Part shown: in pieces, positions 52,197-60,351 of the stretch
Layout: the number at the start of each line of letters is the position of its first letter
How positions within the stretch are numbered: the first letter of the stretch is position 1
Origin: Micromonospora chaiyaphumensis
GTDB taxonomy: Bacteria > Actinomycetota > Actinomycetes > Mycobacteriales > Micromonosporaceae
Reading direction: 5' to 3'
Assembly: GCF_900091435.1 (NCBI RefSeq)
Contig: NZ_FMCS01000006.1
Coordinates: forward strand, 1-64,000
DNA: 64,000 nucleotides
Position numbers and translations under genes: made by a program
The notes under the pieces: model-generated
The model's database searches: none
What the model saw: the letters and a program-made list of their open reading frames with translations, nothing else
Told to the model about the DNA's origin: nothing

Positions 52197-52230
52197 CGTT
52201 GCCCGCGGTGTCCAGCTCAACGCACGCCGG

Positions 52231-52851
52231 TCAGCTCCCCCAGCGGTCGGTGTGCAGGGCGGCGGCCAGGGGTCGGGGCGCACGCCAGCCGTGCCGGACC
52301 AGGTCGGGCACGGTCTGGAGGTGGCTCACCGGGCCCAGGCAGAGCCAGGCCACCGGGCGGATGCCGGGCGGGATGCCGAGCAGGTCGGCCAGGAACGGCT
52401 CCCGGTAGAAGGAGACCCAGCCGACGCCGAGCCCTTCGGCGGTGGCGGCCAGCCAGAGGTTCTGGATGGCCAGGCAGACCGAGTAGAGGCCGGCGTCGGC
52501 GATGGCGTGCCGCCCGAGCACCGCCGGCCCGCCCCGCTGCGCGTCGTACGTGACCACGACCGACAGCGTCGACTCCCGCACTCCGTCGATCTTGATGCGG
52601 GCGAACCGCTCGGCCGCCGCACCGTCCAGCGTGGCGGCGAAGGTGTCCCGCTCGACCTGGACGTGCGCGTGGAACCGGCGCCGGGTCTCCGGGTCACGGA
52701 CCAGGACGAAGTCCCAGGGCTGCGAGTTCCCGACGCTCGGCGCGGCGTGCGCGGCGGTGAGGATCCGGTCCAGCACGGCGTCCGGCACCGGCGCACCGGT
52801 GAACTCGGCGCGCACGTCGCGGCGGCGGTGGATGACGGCGTACAGGTCCAC
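52231..52851 (-). CDS. bluB: 5,6-dimethylbenzimidazole synthase
   Basis: 206-residue flavin-destructase of the nitroreductase fold. It converts reduced FMN into dimethylbenzimidazole, the lower ligand of cobalamin. Motifs: RRRDVRAEFTG at the start, APSVGNSQPWDFVLVRD, YSVCLAIQNLWLAATAEGLGVGWVSFY. Expression is under the cobalamin riboswitch immediately upstream. Other cobalamin genes are not in the window. Confidence 0.92.
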   Translation of the reverse strand: MDLYAVIHRRRDVRAEFTGAPVPDAVLDRILTAAHAAPSVGNSQPWDFVLVRDPETRRRFHAHVQVERDTFAATLDGAAAERFARIKIDGVRESTLSVVVTYDAQRGGPAVLGRHAIADAGLYSVCLAIQNLWLAATAEGLGVGWVSFYREPFLADLLGIPPGIRPVAWLCLGPVSHLQTVPDLVRHGWRAPRPLAAALHTDRWGS

Positions 52852-52899
52852 AGGCAGGCTCCCGCTGCACTCGGCCCACGGTTGCGTGGGCGACGCGAC

Positions 52900-53075
52900 G
52901 CGAGGCCGGTCTTCGGACTTCCGGATCGACGCCTGACCGTCCGCCTTCCCAGCCGTACGGCCAGTGGCTGCGCGTGTCGCGCATGGACGGGGACTCCCCG
53001 GTCACCGCGGCGGGCCCGTGCCGGAATTCCACCGGCTTCCCGATTCTCCCCGCACCCGCGGGGCACCTCGCCTGA
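52900..53075 (-). promoter_or_regulatory. Cobalamin riboswitch
   Basis: On the minus strand the conserved order is present: AGGTGCCCCGC, GAATCGGGAAGCCGGTG, the GCCACTG core, GGAAGGCGGACGG and the B12-box-like AGTCCGAAGACCGGCC. Ends about 50 nt before the bluB start. Cobalamin binding would be expected to lower BluB synthesis. Confidence 0.92.
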
Positions 53076-53090
53076 TCGTTGCCGCCGCCG

Positions 53091-53096
53091 ATGCTA
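53091..53096 (-). promoter_or_regulatory. -10 of the riboswitch transcript
   Basis: TAGCAT on the minus strand; start would be near 53084, just before the riboswitch core. Confidence 0.45.
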
Positions 53097-53130
53097 CGAC
53101 CTGGCACCGTCGACGTGCCGGTGGCCCGGG

Positions 53131-53499
53131 TCAGGCGGGTGGGGCGAGCTCGCGCAGCACCTGGTTGAGCCGGTCGATGCGGGACTGGGCCTCGGTGCGC
53201 AGCCGCTCGGCGAGCGCGTCCCAGTCCGTGGAGGTCGGTGCCTGTCCCGGTGGCAGCGCCGCGAGGGCCCGGCCCACCTCGGCCAGCGTGAGCCCGACCC
53301 GCTGGCACGCCTCGATCATCGCCAGCCGGCACATCACGTCGCTGTGATACCGGCGCTGGTTACCGGCCGTGCGGTCGCTGCTGATGAGGCCCTGCGCCTC
53401 GTAGAACCGGATCGCCGACACCGAGACGCCGCTCCGCCCCGCGACCTGACCGATCGTGAGACCCGGCTCGTGCCAGTCGAAGGACGTGTCCTGCTTCAC
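53131..53499 (-). CDS. MerR-family regulator
   Basis: 122 residues. N-terminal MerR helix-turn-helix LTIGQVAGRSGVSVSAIRFYEAQGLI and RRYHSDVMCRLAMIEACQRVGLTLAEVG. Only isolated Cys residues in the recognition helix region; no C-terminal Cys cluster like SoxR. GTG 53499. Divergent from the NmrA-like gene with a classic MerR promoter. Confidence 0.88.
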   Translation of the reverse strand: MKQDTSFDWHEPGLTIGQVAGRSGVSVSAIRFYEAQGLISSDRTAGNQRRYHSDVMCRLAMIEACQRVGLTLAEVGRALAALPPGQAPTSTDWDALAERLRTEAQSRIDRLNQVLRELAPPA

Positions 53500-53522
53500 G
53501 CCCCGAGTATGCCCACCGGACG

Positions 53523-53553
53523 TTGACCTCAACAATTGTTGAGGTTCTACGGT
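53523..53553 (+). promoter_or_regulatory. MerR-type promoter with 19-bp spacer and operator palindrome
   Basis: -35 TTGACC (53523-53528), 19-bp spacer, -10 TACGGT (53548-53553). Inside the spacer the perfect 20-bp palindrome ACCTCAACAATTGTTGAGGT (53526-53545) is the operator. The long spacer is the hallmark of MerR-activated promoters. Confidence 0.88.
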
Positions 53554-53589
53554 CGGCCCATCGAGTTCCCGAGAATTCTGGAGGCGACG

Positions 53590-54429
53590 ATGATCCTGGT
53601 GACCGGTGCGACGGGCAACGTCGGGCGGCGCGTGGTCGAGCGGCTGGCCGCCGCCGGCCACGGCGTGCGGGCCGTCACCCGCGACCCCGCCCGAGCGAGC
53701 CTGCCGGCGGGGGTGGAGGCGGTGGCCGCCGACCTGGCCGATCCGGAGACGCTGCGCCCGCACCTGGACGGTGTCCGGGCCGTGTTCCTCATCTGGCCGT
53801 TCGTCGATCCGGCCACGACGGCGCAGCTCGCTCCGCGCGTCGCCGCCGTGCTCGCCGGCGCCGGGTCACCCCGGGTCGTGTACGTGTCGGCCGCCACGGC
53901 CGAGGCCGACCCGGACTCGTTCTGGGCCCTGGTGGAACGCGCCATCGTCGCGGCCGGCCTGCCCTGGACGATGCTGCGTCCCACCGGAATCGCCACGAAC
54001 ACCCTGGCCTGGGCCGAGTCGATCCGCTCGGAGGGCGTGGTGCGCTGGCCGTACGGCGCGGCCGCCCGTTCGATGGTCCACGAGGACGACATCGCGGCCG
54101 TGGCGGTCGAGGCGCTGACCACCGACCGGCACGACCGGCGGACCTACGTGCTCAGCGGCCCGCAGACGGTCACCCAGGCCGAGCAGGTGCGCATCATCGG
54201 TGCGGCGATCGGCCGCGACGTGCGGTGGCAGGAGGTACCCGCCGAGGCGGTACGCCCCATGCTGGCCGCGGCGATGGGCAGCGCCGCGTTCGCGGACGCG
54301 GCGCTGACCGGCTGGGCCGCCATGGCGGAGACTCCGGAACAGGTGACCGCCGACGTGGCGGCCGTACTGGGGCGGCCCGCGCGGACGTTCGCCCACTGGG
54401 CCGCCGACCACGCGGCCGACTTCACCTGA
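53590..54429 (+). CDS. NAD(P)-binding protein, NmrA/SDR atypical type
   Basis: 279 residues. Rossmann motif ILVTGATGNVGRRVVE; later VYVSAATAEAD and PWTMLRPTGIATN match QOR2/NmrA-type reductases or sensors. Likely acts on quinones or senses NAD(P). GGAGG 5 nt before ATG 53590. Transcribed from the MerR-controlled promoter. Confidence 0.87.
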   Translation: MILVTGATGNVGRRVVERLAAAGHGVRAVTRDPARASLPAGVEAVAADLADPETLRPHLDGVRAVFLIWPFVDPATTAQLAPRVAAVLAGAGSPRVVYVSAATAEADPDSFWALVERAIVAAGLPWTMLRPTGIATNTLAWAESIRSEGVVRWPYGAAARSMVHEDDIAAVAVEALTTDRHDRRTYVLSGPQTVTQAEQVRIIGAAIGRDVRWQEVPAEAVRPMLAAAMGSAAFADAALTGWAAMAETPEQVTADVAAVLGRPARTFAHWAADHAADFT

Positions 54430-54451
54430 GCCGGGAAACCACTCGCGGCCG

Positions 54452-55378
54452 GTGCCGTCGCCGTCCATTGTTGTGCGGGTGTACGCACACGCCTCCCGTA
54501 CCCCCTCGGCCGCACCGGCGGCCCGGCTCATCGCGGCGCTGGGCCGGCCCGAGGCCGTGCCCCCGCCGCTGCTGATGCTCCTCGGCATGGTCTCCACCCA
54601 GGTCGGCGCGGCGGTGGCCAAGCAGCTCTTCACCGCCACCAGCCCCGGGGGTACGACCACCCTCCGGCTCGGCCTCGGCGCGCTGGTGCTGCTCGCGGTC
54701 ACGCGCCCGACCCGCTGGCCCGGCTGGCGGGCGGCCGGCCTGATCGTGGCGTTCGGGGTGGCCATGGCCGCCATGAACCTCGCCTTCTACGCCGCGCTCC
54801 AGCGGGTGCCGCTCGGGGTGGCCGTCACCGTCGGTTTCGCCGGCCCGCTGGTCGTCTCGCTGCTGGGCAGCCGGCGGGTGGTCGACGTGCTCTGGGCACT
54901 GCTGGCCGGCACCGGGGTGCTGCTCCTGGCCGGGCTGGGCGGCGCCGGCGTCGACCCGCTCGGGCTGCTGCTCTGCGGGCTCATCGCGGTCGGCTGGGCC
55001 GGTTACGTGCTGCTCGGCAAGGCCATGAGCAACCACCTGCCGGGCACCCGGGGGCTGGCGCTGGGGATGGCGGTGGGCGCGGTCTGCGTACTCCCGTTCG
55101 GGGTCGCGTCCGGCGGCGCCGAGCTGCTCGACCTCCGGATCGTGGCGCTCGGGCTCGGGGTGGCGCTGCTGTCGTCGGTGCTGCCCTACTCGGCGGAGCT
55201 GGCCGCGCTGCGCCGGATGCCGGCGCGCGTCTTCGCGGTGCTGCTGAGCCTGGAGCCGGCGGTGGCCGCGGTGGTCGGCACGCTGCTGCTGGGCGAGCTG
55301 CTGGCCTGGCCGCAGCTGGCCGGCGTGGCCTGCGTGGTGGGCGCGGCCCTCGGCGCCACCCTGGCCCGCCGAGACTGA
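54452..55378 (+). CDS. EamA/RhtA-like amino-acid exporter
   Basis: 308 residues, ten membrane helices in two EamA halves (LGMVSTQVGAAVAKQLF, RVPLGVAVTVGFAGPL). Resembles RhtA, which exports threonine and homoserine. Start uncertain: GTG 54452 or GTG 54473. A GATC-capped stem-loop follows. Confidence 0.8.
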   Translation: MPSPSIVVRVYAHASRTPSAAPAARLIAALGRPEAVPPPLLMLLGMVSTQVGAAVAKQLFTATSPGGTTTLRLGLGALVLLAVTRPTRWPGWRAAGLIVAFGVAMAAMNLAFYAALQRVPLGVAVTVGFAGPLVVSLLGSRRVVDVLWALLAGTGVLLLAGLGGAGVDPLGLLLCGLIAVGWAGYVLLGKAMSNHLPGTRGLALGMAVGAVCVLPFGVASGGAELLDLRIVALGLGVALLSSVLPYSAELAALRRMPARVFAVLLSLEPAVAAVVGTLLLGELLAWPQLAGVACVVGAALGATLARRD

Positions 55379-55411
55379 CAACTCACCCGTCCACGCTCGA
55401 AGCCCGTCCGG

Positions 55412-55459
55412 GATCTTGGTAGGAAATGGCCCCCATAGGGGCCACTTCCTACCAAGATC
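55412..55459. terminator. GATC-capped stem-loop
   Basis: Left arm GATCTTGGTAGGAAATGG plus CCCC and a nearly exact complement (one A-C mismatch), 4-nt loop CATA. Sits after the exporter gene. Same plan as the element at 49903. Confidence 0.78.
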
Positions 55460-55507
55460 TTTCCGAAAATCCTGCCCTTCGGACGACGTGAGCAGGGGTT
55501 GATACCA

Positions 55508-55825
55508 GTGCACGACGATGACGAGGCAGCGCCAGGAGTCTGGACCTGGCTCCAGGCCTGGTACGCCATCCGGTGCGACGGCGACTGGGAGCACGAATAC
55601 GGCATCCGGATCGAGTCGCTCGACAACCCGGGTTGGTCGTTGACCATCGACGTGGCGGACACCGGTCTGGCGGACCAGCCCTACGAACAGCAGGAGATCC
55701 ACCGCAGCCAGCACGATTGGGTCATCACCAGGGTGCAGAACGCCCAGTTCCATGCTGCCTGCGGCCCACTCAACCTCGGCGAGGCGCTGCACCTGTTCCG
55801 CCGCTGGGCGGACGCCGACGGTTGA
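55508..55825 (+). CDS. Imm53-like immunity protein
   Basis: 105 residues. Matches the immunity protein 53 pattern: WLQAWYAIRCDGDWEHEYGI, ESLDNPGWSLTIDV and a C-terminal FRRWA-type helix. Such proteins neutralise a partner toxin, but none is near. GTG 55508 has AGGGG 9 nt upstream; a TTG at 55499 is the alternative. Confidence 0.75.
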   Translation: MHDDDEAAPGVWTWLQAWYAIRCDGDWEHEYGIRIESLDNPGWSLTIDVADTGLADQPYEQQEIHRSQHDWVITRVQNAQFHAACGPLNLGEALHLFRRWADADG

Positions 55826-55881
55826 CCTCGCGCAGGACCGAGTGCTGGCGCGGCGGGTGACGTCGAGGGCATGCTGATCCG

Positions 55882-56646
55882 ATGGGGGTACGCGTCGAGC
55901 ACGCCGGTCCGGTGACCACGGTGATCCTGGACCGGCCGGAGGCCCGCAACGCCGTCGACGGCCCGACCGCCCGGGCCCTCGCCGATGCCTTCCGGGCCTT
56001 CGAGGCCGACCCGGACGCGGCGGTCGCCGTGCTCTGGGGCGCGGGCGGCACCTTCTGCGCGGGGGCCGACCTCAAGGCCATCGGTACGCCGCGCGGCAAC
56101 CGGGTCGAGCCCGAGGGCGACGGTCCGATGGGCCCCACCCGGATGCGCCTGTCCAAGCCGGTGCTCGCCGCCATCTCCGGTCACGCCGTGGCCGGGGGCC
56201 TGGAACTGGCGCTCTGGTGCGACCTGCGGATCGCCGAGTCGGATGCCACGCTCGGCGTGTTCTGCCGGCGCTGGGGCGTGCCGCTGATCGACGGCGGGAC
56301 GGTCCGGCTGCCCCGGCTCATCGGCGAGAGCCGGGCCCTGGACCTGATCCTCACCGGCCGCCCGGTGGCCGCCGACGAGGCGTACGCGATGGGTCTGGTG
56401 AACCGGGTGGTCGCGCCGGGTGCGGCCCGGGCGGAGGCCGAGCGGCTGGCCGCCGAGATCGCCCGGCACCCGCAGACCTGCCTGCGCAACGACCGGGCGG
56501 CGGTGCTGTCGGGCGCCGGGCTGCCCGAGCCGGAGGCGATGGCCACCGAACTCGCCTTCGGGATGGAGTCCCTGGTCACCGACGCCGTGAAGGGCGCGGC
56601 CCGGTTCACCGCCGGCGCCGGCCGGCACGGCGCGCCGGCCGACTGA
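55882..56646 (+). CDS. Enoyl-CoA hydratase/isomerase family protein
   Basis: 254 residues of the crotonase fold. Oxyanion-hole blocks AGGTFCAGADLKAI and SGHAVAGGLELALWCDLRIAE are intact; the catalytic region is EGDGPMGP / RRWGVPLIDG. Hydrates or isomerises enoyl-CoA, step not specified. Converges with the FAD oxidoreductase gene with 3 bp between stops. Confidence 0.87.
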   Translation: MGVRVEHAGPVTTVILDRPEARNAVDGPTARALADAFRAFEADPDAAVAVLWGAGGTFCAGADLKAIGTPRGNRVEPEGDGPMGPTRMRLSKPVLAAISGHAVAGGLELALWCDLRIAESDATLGVFCRRWGVPLIDGGTVRLPRLIGESRALDLILTGRPVAADEAYAMGLVNRVVAPGAARAEAERLAAEIARHPQTCLRNDRAAVLSGAGLPEPEAMATELAFGMESLVTDAVKGAARFTAGAGRHGAPAD

Positions 56647-56649
56647 CGG

Positions 56650-58134
56650 CTACTTCAGGTTGCGCAGGGCGTCCTCGATGGCGCGGTGGAAGGTCGGGTA
56701 CGCGTAGATCATGTGCCGGAGCTGGCTGACCGGGACGGCGGCGTGCACCGCCACGACCAGCGCGGAGAGCACCTCGCCGCCGGCCGGCCCGACGGAGGTG
56801 GCGCCGATCAGCACGCCCTGGTCGGCGTCGGCGACCAGCTTGATGAATCCCGCGTTGCCGGCCTTGTGGATCCAGCCGCGGGTCGACGAGGTCAGGTCGG
56901 TGTAGCCGACCTGGACGTTGATGCCGCGGGCGCGGGCCTGCTGCTCGGTGAGGCCGACCGCGCCCACCTCGGGGTCGGTGAAGGTGACCCGGGGCAGCGC
57001 GCGGTAGTCGGCGACCGGCACGCTGCCCGGCGCGGCTGCCGAGCCGCCCGCGCTCATCGACCCGCCGACCGCGCTGACCACGCCGGCCGCCCCGCCCATC
57101 ACGCTGGCGGTGCCGCTGGCGTCCGGCCCGCCCTTCATCCGCCGCACGTGGTCGAGGACGTCGGCGACGACGATGCCCGCCTGGTACATGGCGATGTGGG
57201 TGAACGCGCCCTCGCCCGTGAGGTCGCCGACCGCCCAGATCCCCTCGGCGGCGTGCATCCGCTCGTTGACCGGCAGGTAGCGCTGCGTGCAGTCGATGCC
57301 GACCGAATCCAGGCCCAGCTCCTCCAGGTGGGCCTTGCGGCCGGTCACCACCAGCAGCTTCTCGCCACTGAAGGCGCGGTCGCCGGAGTGGACGGTGAAG
57401 CTCGTGCCGTCGTGCGCGACCCGCTCGGCCCGGACCCCGGTGTGGATCTCGACCCCGTCGGCGCGCAGCGCGGCTGCGGCGATCTCGGAGGCTTCCGGCT
57501 CCTCGACGGCGAGCACGCGGTCGGCCGCCTCGACCACTGTCACGCGGACCCCGAACCGGGCGAAGACCTGGGCCAGCTCCAGCCCGATGGCGCCACCACC
57601 CAGCACCAGCAGCGAATCCGCCAGCTCCTCGACCTCGATGGCCTGGTGGTTGGTCCAGTACGGGGTGTCGGCCAGCCCGTCGATCGGCGGGACCGAGGGG
57701 CGGGTGCCGGTGCCGAGGACGACGCCGTACCGGGCCTCGAACACCTGGTCGCCGACGTGGACCCGGTTCGCGCCGTCCAGCCGCCCGCTGCCCCGGACGA
57801 ACCGGCCCCCCTTGCCGGTGAACCGGTCCACCGCGACCTTGTCGTCCCAGGTGTCGGTGGCCTCCTCGCGGATCCGCTTCGCGACCGGCGCCCAGTCGGG
57901 GCGTACCTCGGCGCTGCCGGCCAGCCCGTCGACCCGGCGCGCCTCGGCGAGCGCGTTGGCCGCCCGGATCATCATCTTGCTCGGGATGCAGCCCCAGTAG
58001 GGACATTCGCCGCCCACCAGGTCCCGCTCGATGCCCACCACGGTGAGGCCGGCCTCGGCGAGCCGCCCGGCCACCTCCTCGCCGCCGACCCCGAGCCCGA
58101 CCACGACCACGTCCACAAGTTCCGGCTCCGCCAT
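56650..58134 (-). CDS. FAD/NAD(P) pyridine-nucleotide-disulfide oxidoreductase, atypical
   Basis: 494 residues of the dihydrolipoyl dehydrogenase/mercuric reductase superfamily. FAD motif VVVGLGVGGEEVAG, redox pair C44/C49 in GGECPYWGCIPSK, NAD motif LVLGGGAIGLELAQV. The usual C-terminal HxHPT catalytic His is replaced (MIYAYPTFHRAIED), and a Gly/Ala/Ser-rich insert of about 40 residues separates the FAD and dimer domains. Reaction unknown. ATG 58134. Confidence 0.83.
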   Translation of the reverse strand: MAEPELVDVVVVGLGVGGEEVAGRLAEAGLTVVGIERDLVGGECPYWGCIPSKMMIRAANALAEARRVDGLAGSAEVRPDWAPVAKRIREEATDTWDDKVAVDRFTGKGGRFVRGSGRLDGANRVHVGDQVFEARYGVVLGTGTRPSVPPIDGLADTPYWTNHQAIEVEELADSLLVLGGGAIGLELAQVFARFGVRVTVVEAADRVLAVEEPEASEIAAAALRADGVEIHTGVRAERVAHDGTSFTVHSGDRAFSGEKLLVVTGRKAHLEELGLDSVGIDCTQRYLPVNERMHAAEGIWAVGDLTGEGAFTHIAMYQAGIVVADVLDHVRRMKGGPDASGTASVMGGAAGVVSAVGGSMSAGGSAAAPGSVPVADYRALPRVTFTDPEVGAVGLTEQQARARGINVQVGYTDLTSSTRGWIHKAGNAGFIKLVADADQGVLIGATSVGPAGGEVLSALVVAVHAAVPVSQLRHMIYAYPTFHRAIEDALRNLK

Positions 58135-58214
58135 GCCGCCAGCATTCCGCACGGCCGCGCCACCGGCCACCGCGTCGGGCCGGAAATCCCGCGCCGGTGA
58201 TCATCGCCACCGCC

Positions 58215-58220
58215 TACGGT
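58215..58220 (+). promoter_or_regulatory. Leaderless -10 of the serine hydrolase gene
   Basis: TACGGT, 6 nt, then ATG 58227. Decides this start over a GTG at 58197. Confidence 0.6.
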
Positions 58221-58226
58221 GGCCGC

Positions 58227-59327
58227 ATGCAGGAACGCTTCGCCCCGGTCCGGGACTGCTTCCACGACCTGTTCGCCACCGGCCGGGAGACCGGCGCCGC
58301 GCTGGCTGTCTGGTACGACGGCGCGCCGGTGCTCGACCTGGTGGGCGGCACCCGCGCCGCCGTACCGCCCGGCGCGGTCGTACCGGCCGTGGGGGCCGAG
58401 GCGCCGTGGCGGCCGGACACGCTGGTGAACGTCTACTCGGTGGGCAAGCCGGTGGTCGCGCTCTGCCTCCTGCTGCTCGTCGACCGGGGCCGGGTCGACC
58501 TCGACGCGCCGGTGTCGGCGTACTGGCCGGGGTTCCGCGCGCCGGCCACCGTGCGGCAGGTGCTCGCCCACACCGCCGGGCTGCCCGCGTTCCCGGTGCC
58601 CCGGCCCGCCGCGGCCATCGCCGACTGGGGGCTGCTCTGCGCCGACCTGGCCGCCGCCGAACCGGAGTGGGCGCCGGGCAGCGTCGCGGGCGAGCACGCC
58701 TGGACGTACGGGCACCTCGTCGGCGAGCTGGTCCGCCGGGTGGACGGGCGGCCGGTGGGCCGGTTCCTGGCCGAGGAGATCGCCGGACCGTGGCGCCTCG
58801 ACCTGGGCTTCGGCCTCGACGCCGCGGACCAGCGGCGCTGCGCCGACCTGTCGTACGCCGATCCGGGCTGGCCGGTGCGGATGCTGGGCGAGCCGGGGTC
58901 GCTGCGTGCCCGGGCGGTGGGGAACCCGGCCGGCGGCCTGGACGTGGCGGTGGTCAACGGCCCGCTCTGGCGCGGCACGGAGTTCCCCGCCGTGAACCTG
59001 CACGCCACCGCGTCCGCCCTGGCCCGCCTCTACGCGGGCCTGCTCGCCGGCGGCACCCTCGACGGGGTACGCCGGTTCAGCCCCGACCTGGTCGCCGAAG
59101 CGACCCGGACGCAGTACGAGGGGCCGGACCTGCTGCTGGACCGGCCGGTGTCCTGGACGTTGGGCATGCAGTGGGAGCCGGACGGGAGCTGGGGCATGGG
59201 CGGGATCGGCGGCAGCAGCGCCTGGGCCGACCCGGAACGCGGCTACACCTTCGCGTACGCGACCGCCCGGCTGGCCGACCACGACCGCGTGGAGGAGCTG
59301 GTCGAGGCGCTGCACTCCTGCCTCTAA
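58227..59327 (+). CDS. Beta-lactamase-fold serine hydrolase (class C/EstB-like)
   Basis: 366 residues. SxxK nucleophile in NVYSVGKPVVA; the Tyr segment is VAGEHAWTYGHLVGELV; the late GGIGGSSAWADPERGY matches the third motif region. No signal peptide, so a cytosolic esterase or peptidase rather than a secreted lactamase. Substrate unknown. Confidence 0.83.
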   Translation: MQERFAPVRDCFHDLFATGRETGAALAVWYDGAPVLDLVGGTRAAVPPGAVVPAVGAEAPWRPDTLVNVYSVGKPVVALCLLLLVDRGRVDLDAPVSAYWPGFRAPATVRQVLAHTAGLPAFPVPRPAAAIADWGLLCADLAAAEPEWAPGSVAGEHAWTYGHLVGELVRRVDGRPVGRFLAEEIAGPWRLDLGFGLDAADQRRCADLSYADPGWPVRMLGEPGSLRARAVGNPAGGLDVAVVNGPLWRGTEFPAVNLHATASALARLYAGLLAGGTLDGVRRFSPDLVAEATRTQYEGPDLLLDRPVSWTLGMQWEPDGSWGMGGIGGSSAWADPERGYTFAYATARLADHDRVEELVEALHSCL

Positions 59328-59361
59328 CGGCCTCCAGCAGGGGCGGGCAGCCCCGGGGAAC

Positions 59362-60288
59362 TCACGCGGCCAGGGCGGGCCGGAGCACCGGGCCGGGGAC
59401 CCGCACGGGCGCGCCGGCAGGGGTGACCAGCGCCTGCGCGGCCACCGCCACCCGCCGCCGCCGGGGTACGCGGGCCCGCCGGGTGAACACGTCGAAGTCC
59501 TGGGCGGCCACCTCGTCGAGGATCCCGCCGTAGAGCGCGTACGCGGTGCGCATGCACGCCTGCGAGGCCGGGGCGAGCAGCGGGATGCCCGGCGCGGCGG
59601 CCGCGTAGTGGGCCTGGGCGCGGGTCACCTCGTACTCGATCAGCTCGCGGAGCCGCGGGGTGGCGCGGCCGGCGGACCGGGCCGCGAGCAGGTCGTCCCG
59701 GGTGACGCCGAACGCGGCCAGGTCCTCGTCGGGCAGATAGGTCCGTCCCCGGTCCAGGTCCTCCGCGACGTCCCGGATGAAGTTGGTGAGCTGGAAGGCG
59801 AAGCCGAGCTGGCGGGCCGGCTCGCGGGCGGCGGCCGGGTCGGAGCTGCCCAGGATCGGCAGCATCATGGTGCCGATGACCGCCGCGGACCCCTCCATGT
59901 AGTCGAGCAGGTGGTCGTAGGTCGGGTACGCCAGGACCGTCAGGTCCATCGTCATGCTGCGCAGGAACGAGGCGAAGTCGTCGCGGTCCAGGTCGAAGAC
60001 GGCGATGGTGTGCAGCACGGCGGGGAGCAGCGGGTCGTCGACCGGCTCGCCGTGCAGGCCGGCGACGAACCGGGCGGACCACTCCGCCAGCCGGGCGGCG
60101 CGCTCGGCCGGAGGAAGCGCGTCGGTGCGGTCGACGATCTCGTCGGCGTAGCGCGTGAAGCCGTACAGGGCGTGGACGTGCCGCCGTTTCCAGGCGGGCA
60201 GCAGCCGGGTGGCGAGATAGTAGGTACGGCCGTGGCGCCGGTGCAGCTTCCGACAGCGCTCGTAGGCAGCGGTGAGATCCGTGTCCAC
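59362..60288 (-). CDS. crtB: Phytoene synthase
   Basis: 308 residues. Joins two geranylgeranyl diphosphates into phytoene. The two Asp-rich motifs are YADEIVDRT and RDVAEDLDRGRTYLP; the substrate lid has MTMDLTVLAYPTYDHLLDYMEGSAA. GTG 60288 has GAGGAGG upstream. Divergent from crtE; with crtE-crtI-idi it makes up the carotenoid cluster. Confidence 0.9.
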   Translation of the reverse strand: MDTDLTAAYERCRKLHRRHGRTYYLATRLLPAWKRRHVHALYGFTRYADEIVDRTDALPPAERAARLAEWSARFVAGLHGEPVDDPLLPAVLHTIAVFDLDRDDFASFLRSMTMDLTVLAYPTYDHLLDYMEGSAAVIGTMMLPILGSSDPAAAREPARQLGFAFQLTNFIRDVAEDLDRGRTYLPDEDLAAFGVTRDDLLAARSAGRATPRLRELIEYEVTRAQAHYAAAAPGIPLLAPASQACMRTAYALYGGILDEVAAQDFDVFTRRARVPRRRRVAVAAQALVTPAGAPVRVPGPVLRPALAA

Positions 60289-60338
60289 CGGCCCTCCTCG
60301 GATTCGACGCAGCAATCGACGCAACTCGCACTCTAGGG

Positions 60339-60344
60339 TACGCT
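60339..60344 (+). promoter_or_regulatory. Leaderless -10 of crtE
   Basis: TACGCT, 7 nt, then ATG 60352. An overlapping TAGGGT at 60334 could serve as an alternative with a short leader. Confidence 0.5.
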
Positions 60345-60351
60345 CGCCGAC

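Larger units (their letters stand above)
51813..52230. other. 418-bp AT-rich gap with a promoter and terminator but no clear gene
   Basis: Contains a 6-bp inverted repeat GTTTAG...CTAAAC near 51832, a plus-strand promoter at 51965-51993 and the bidirectional terminator at 52163. A 42-codon frame (51984-52112) and a longer frame from 52015 exist but neither has convincing coding character. Confidence 0.5.

Noticed and set aside
52015..53526. Long plus-strand frame starting near 52015
   Set aside because: It runs through the bluB terminator, bluB antisense and the riboswitch; not a gene.
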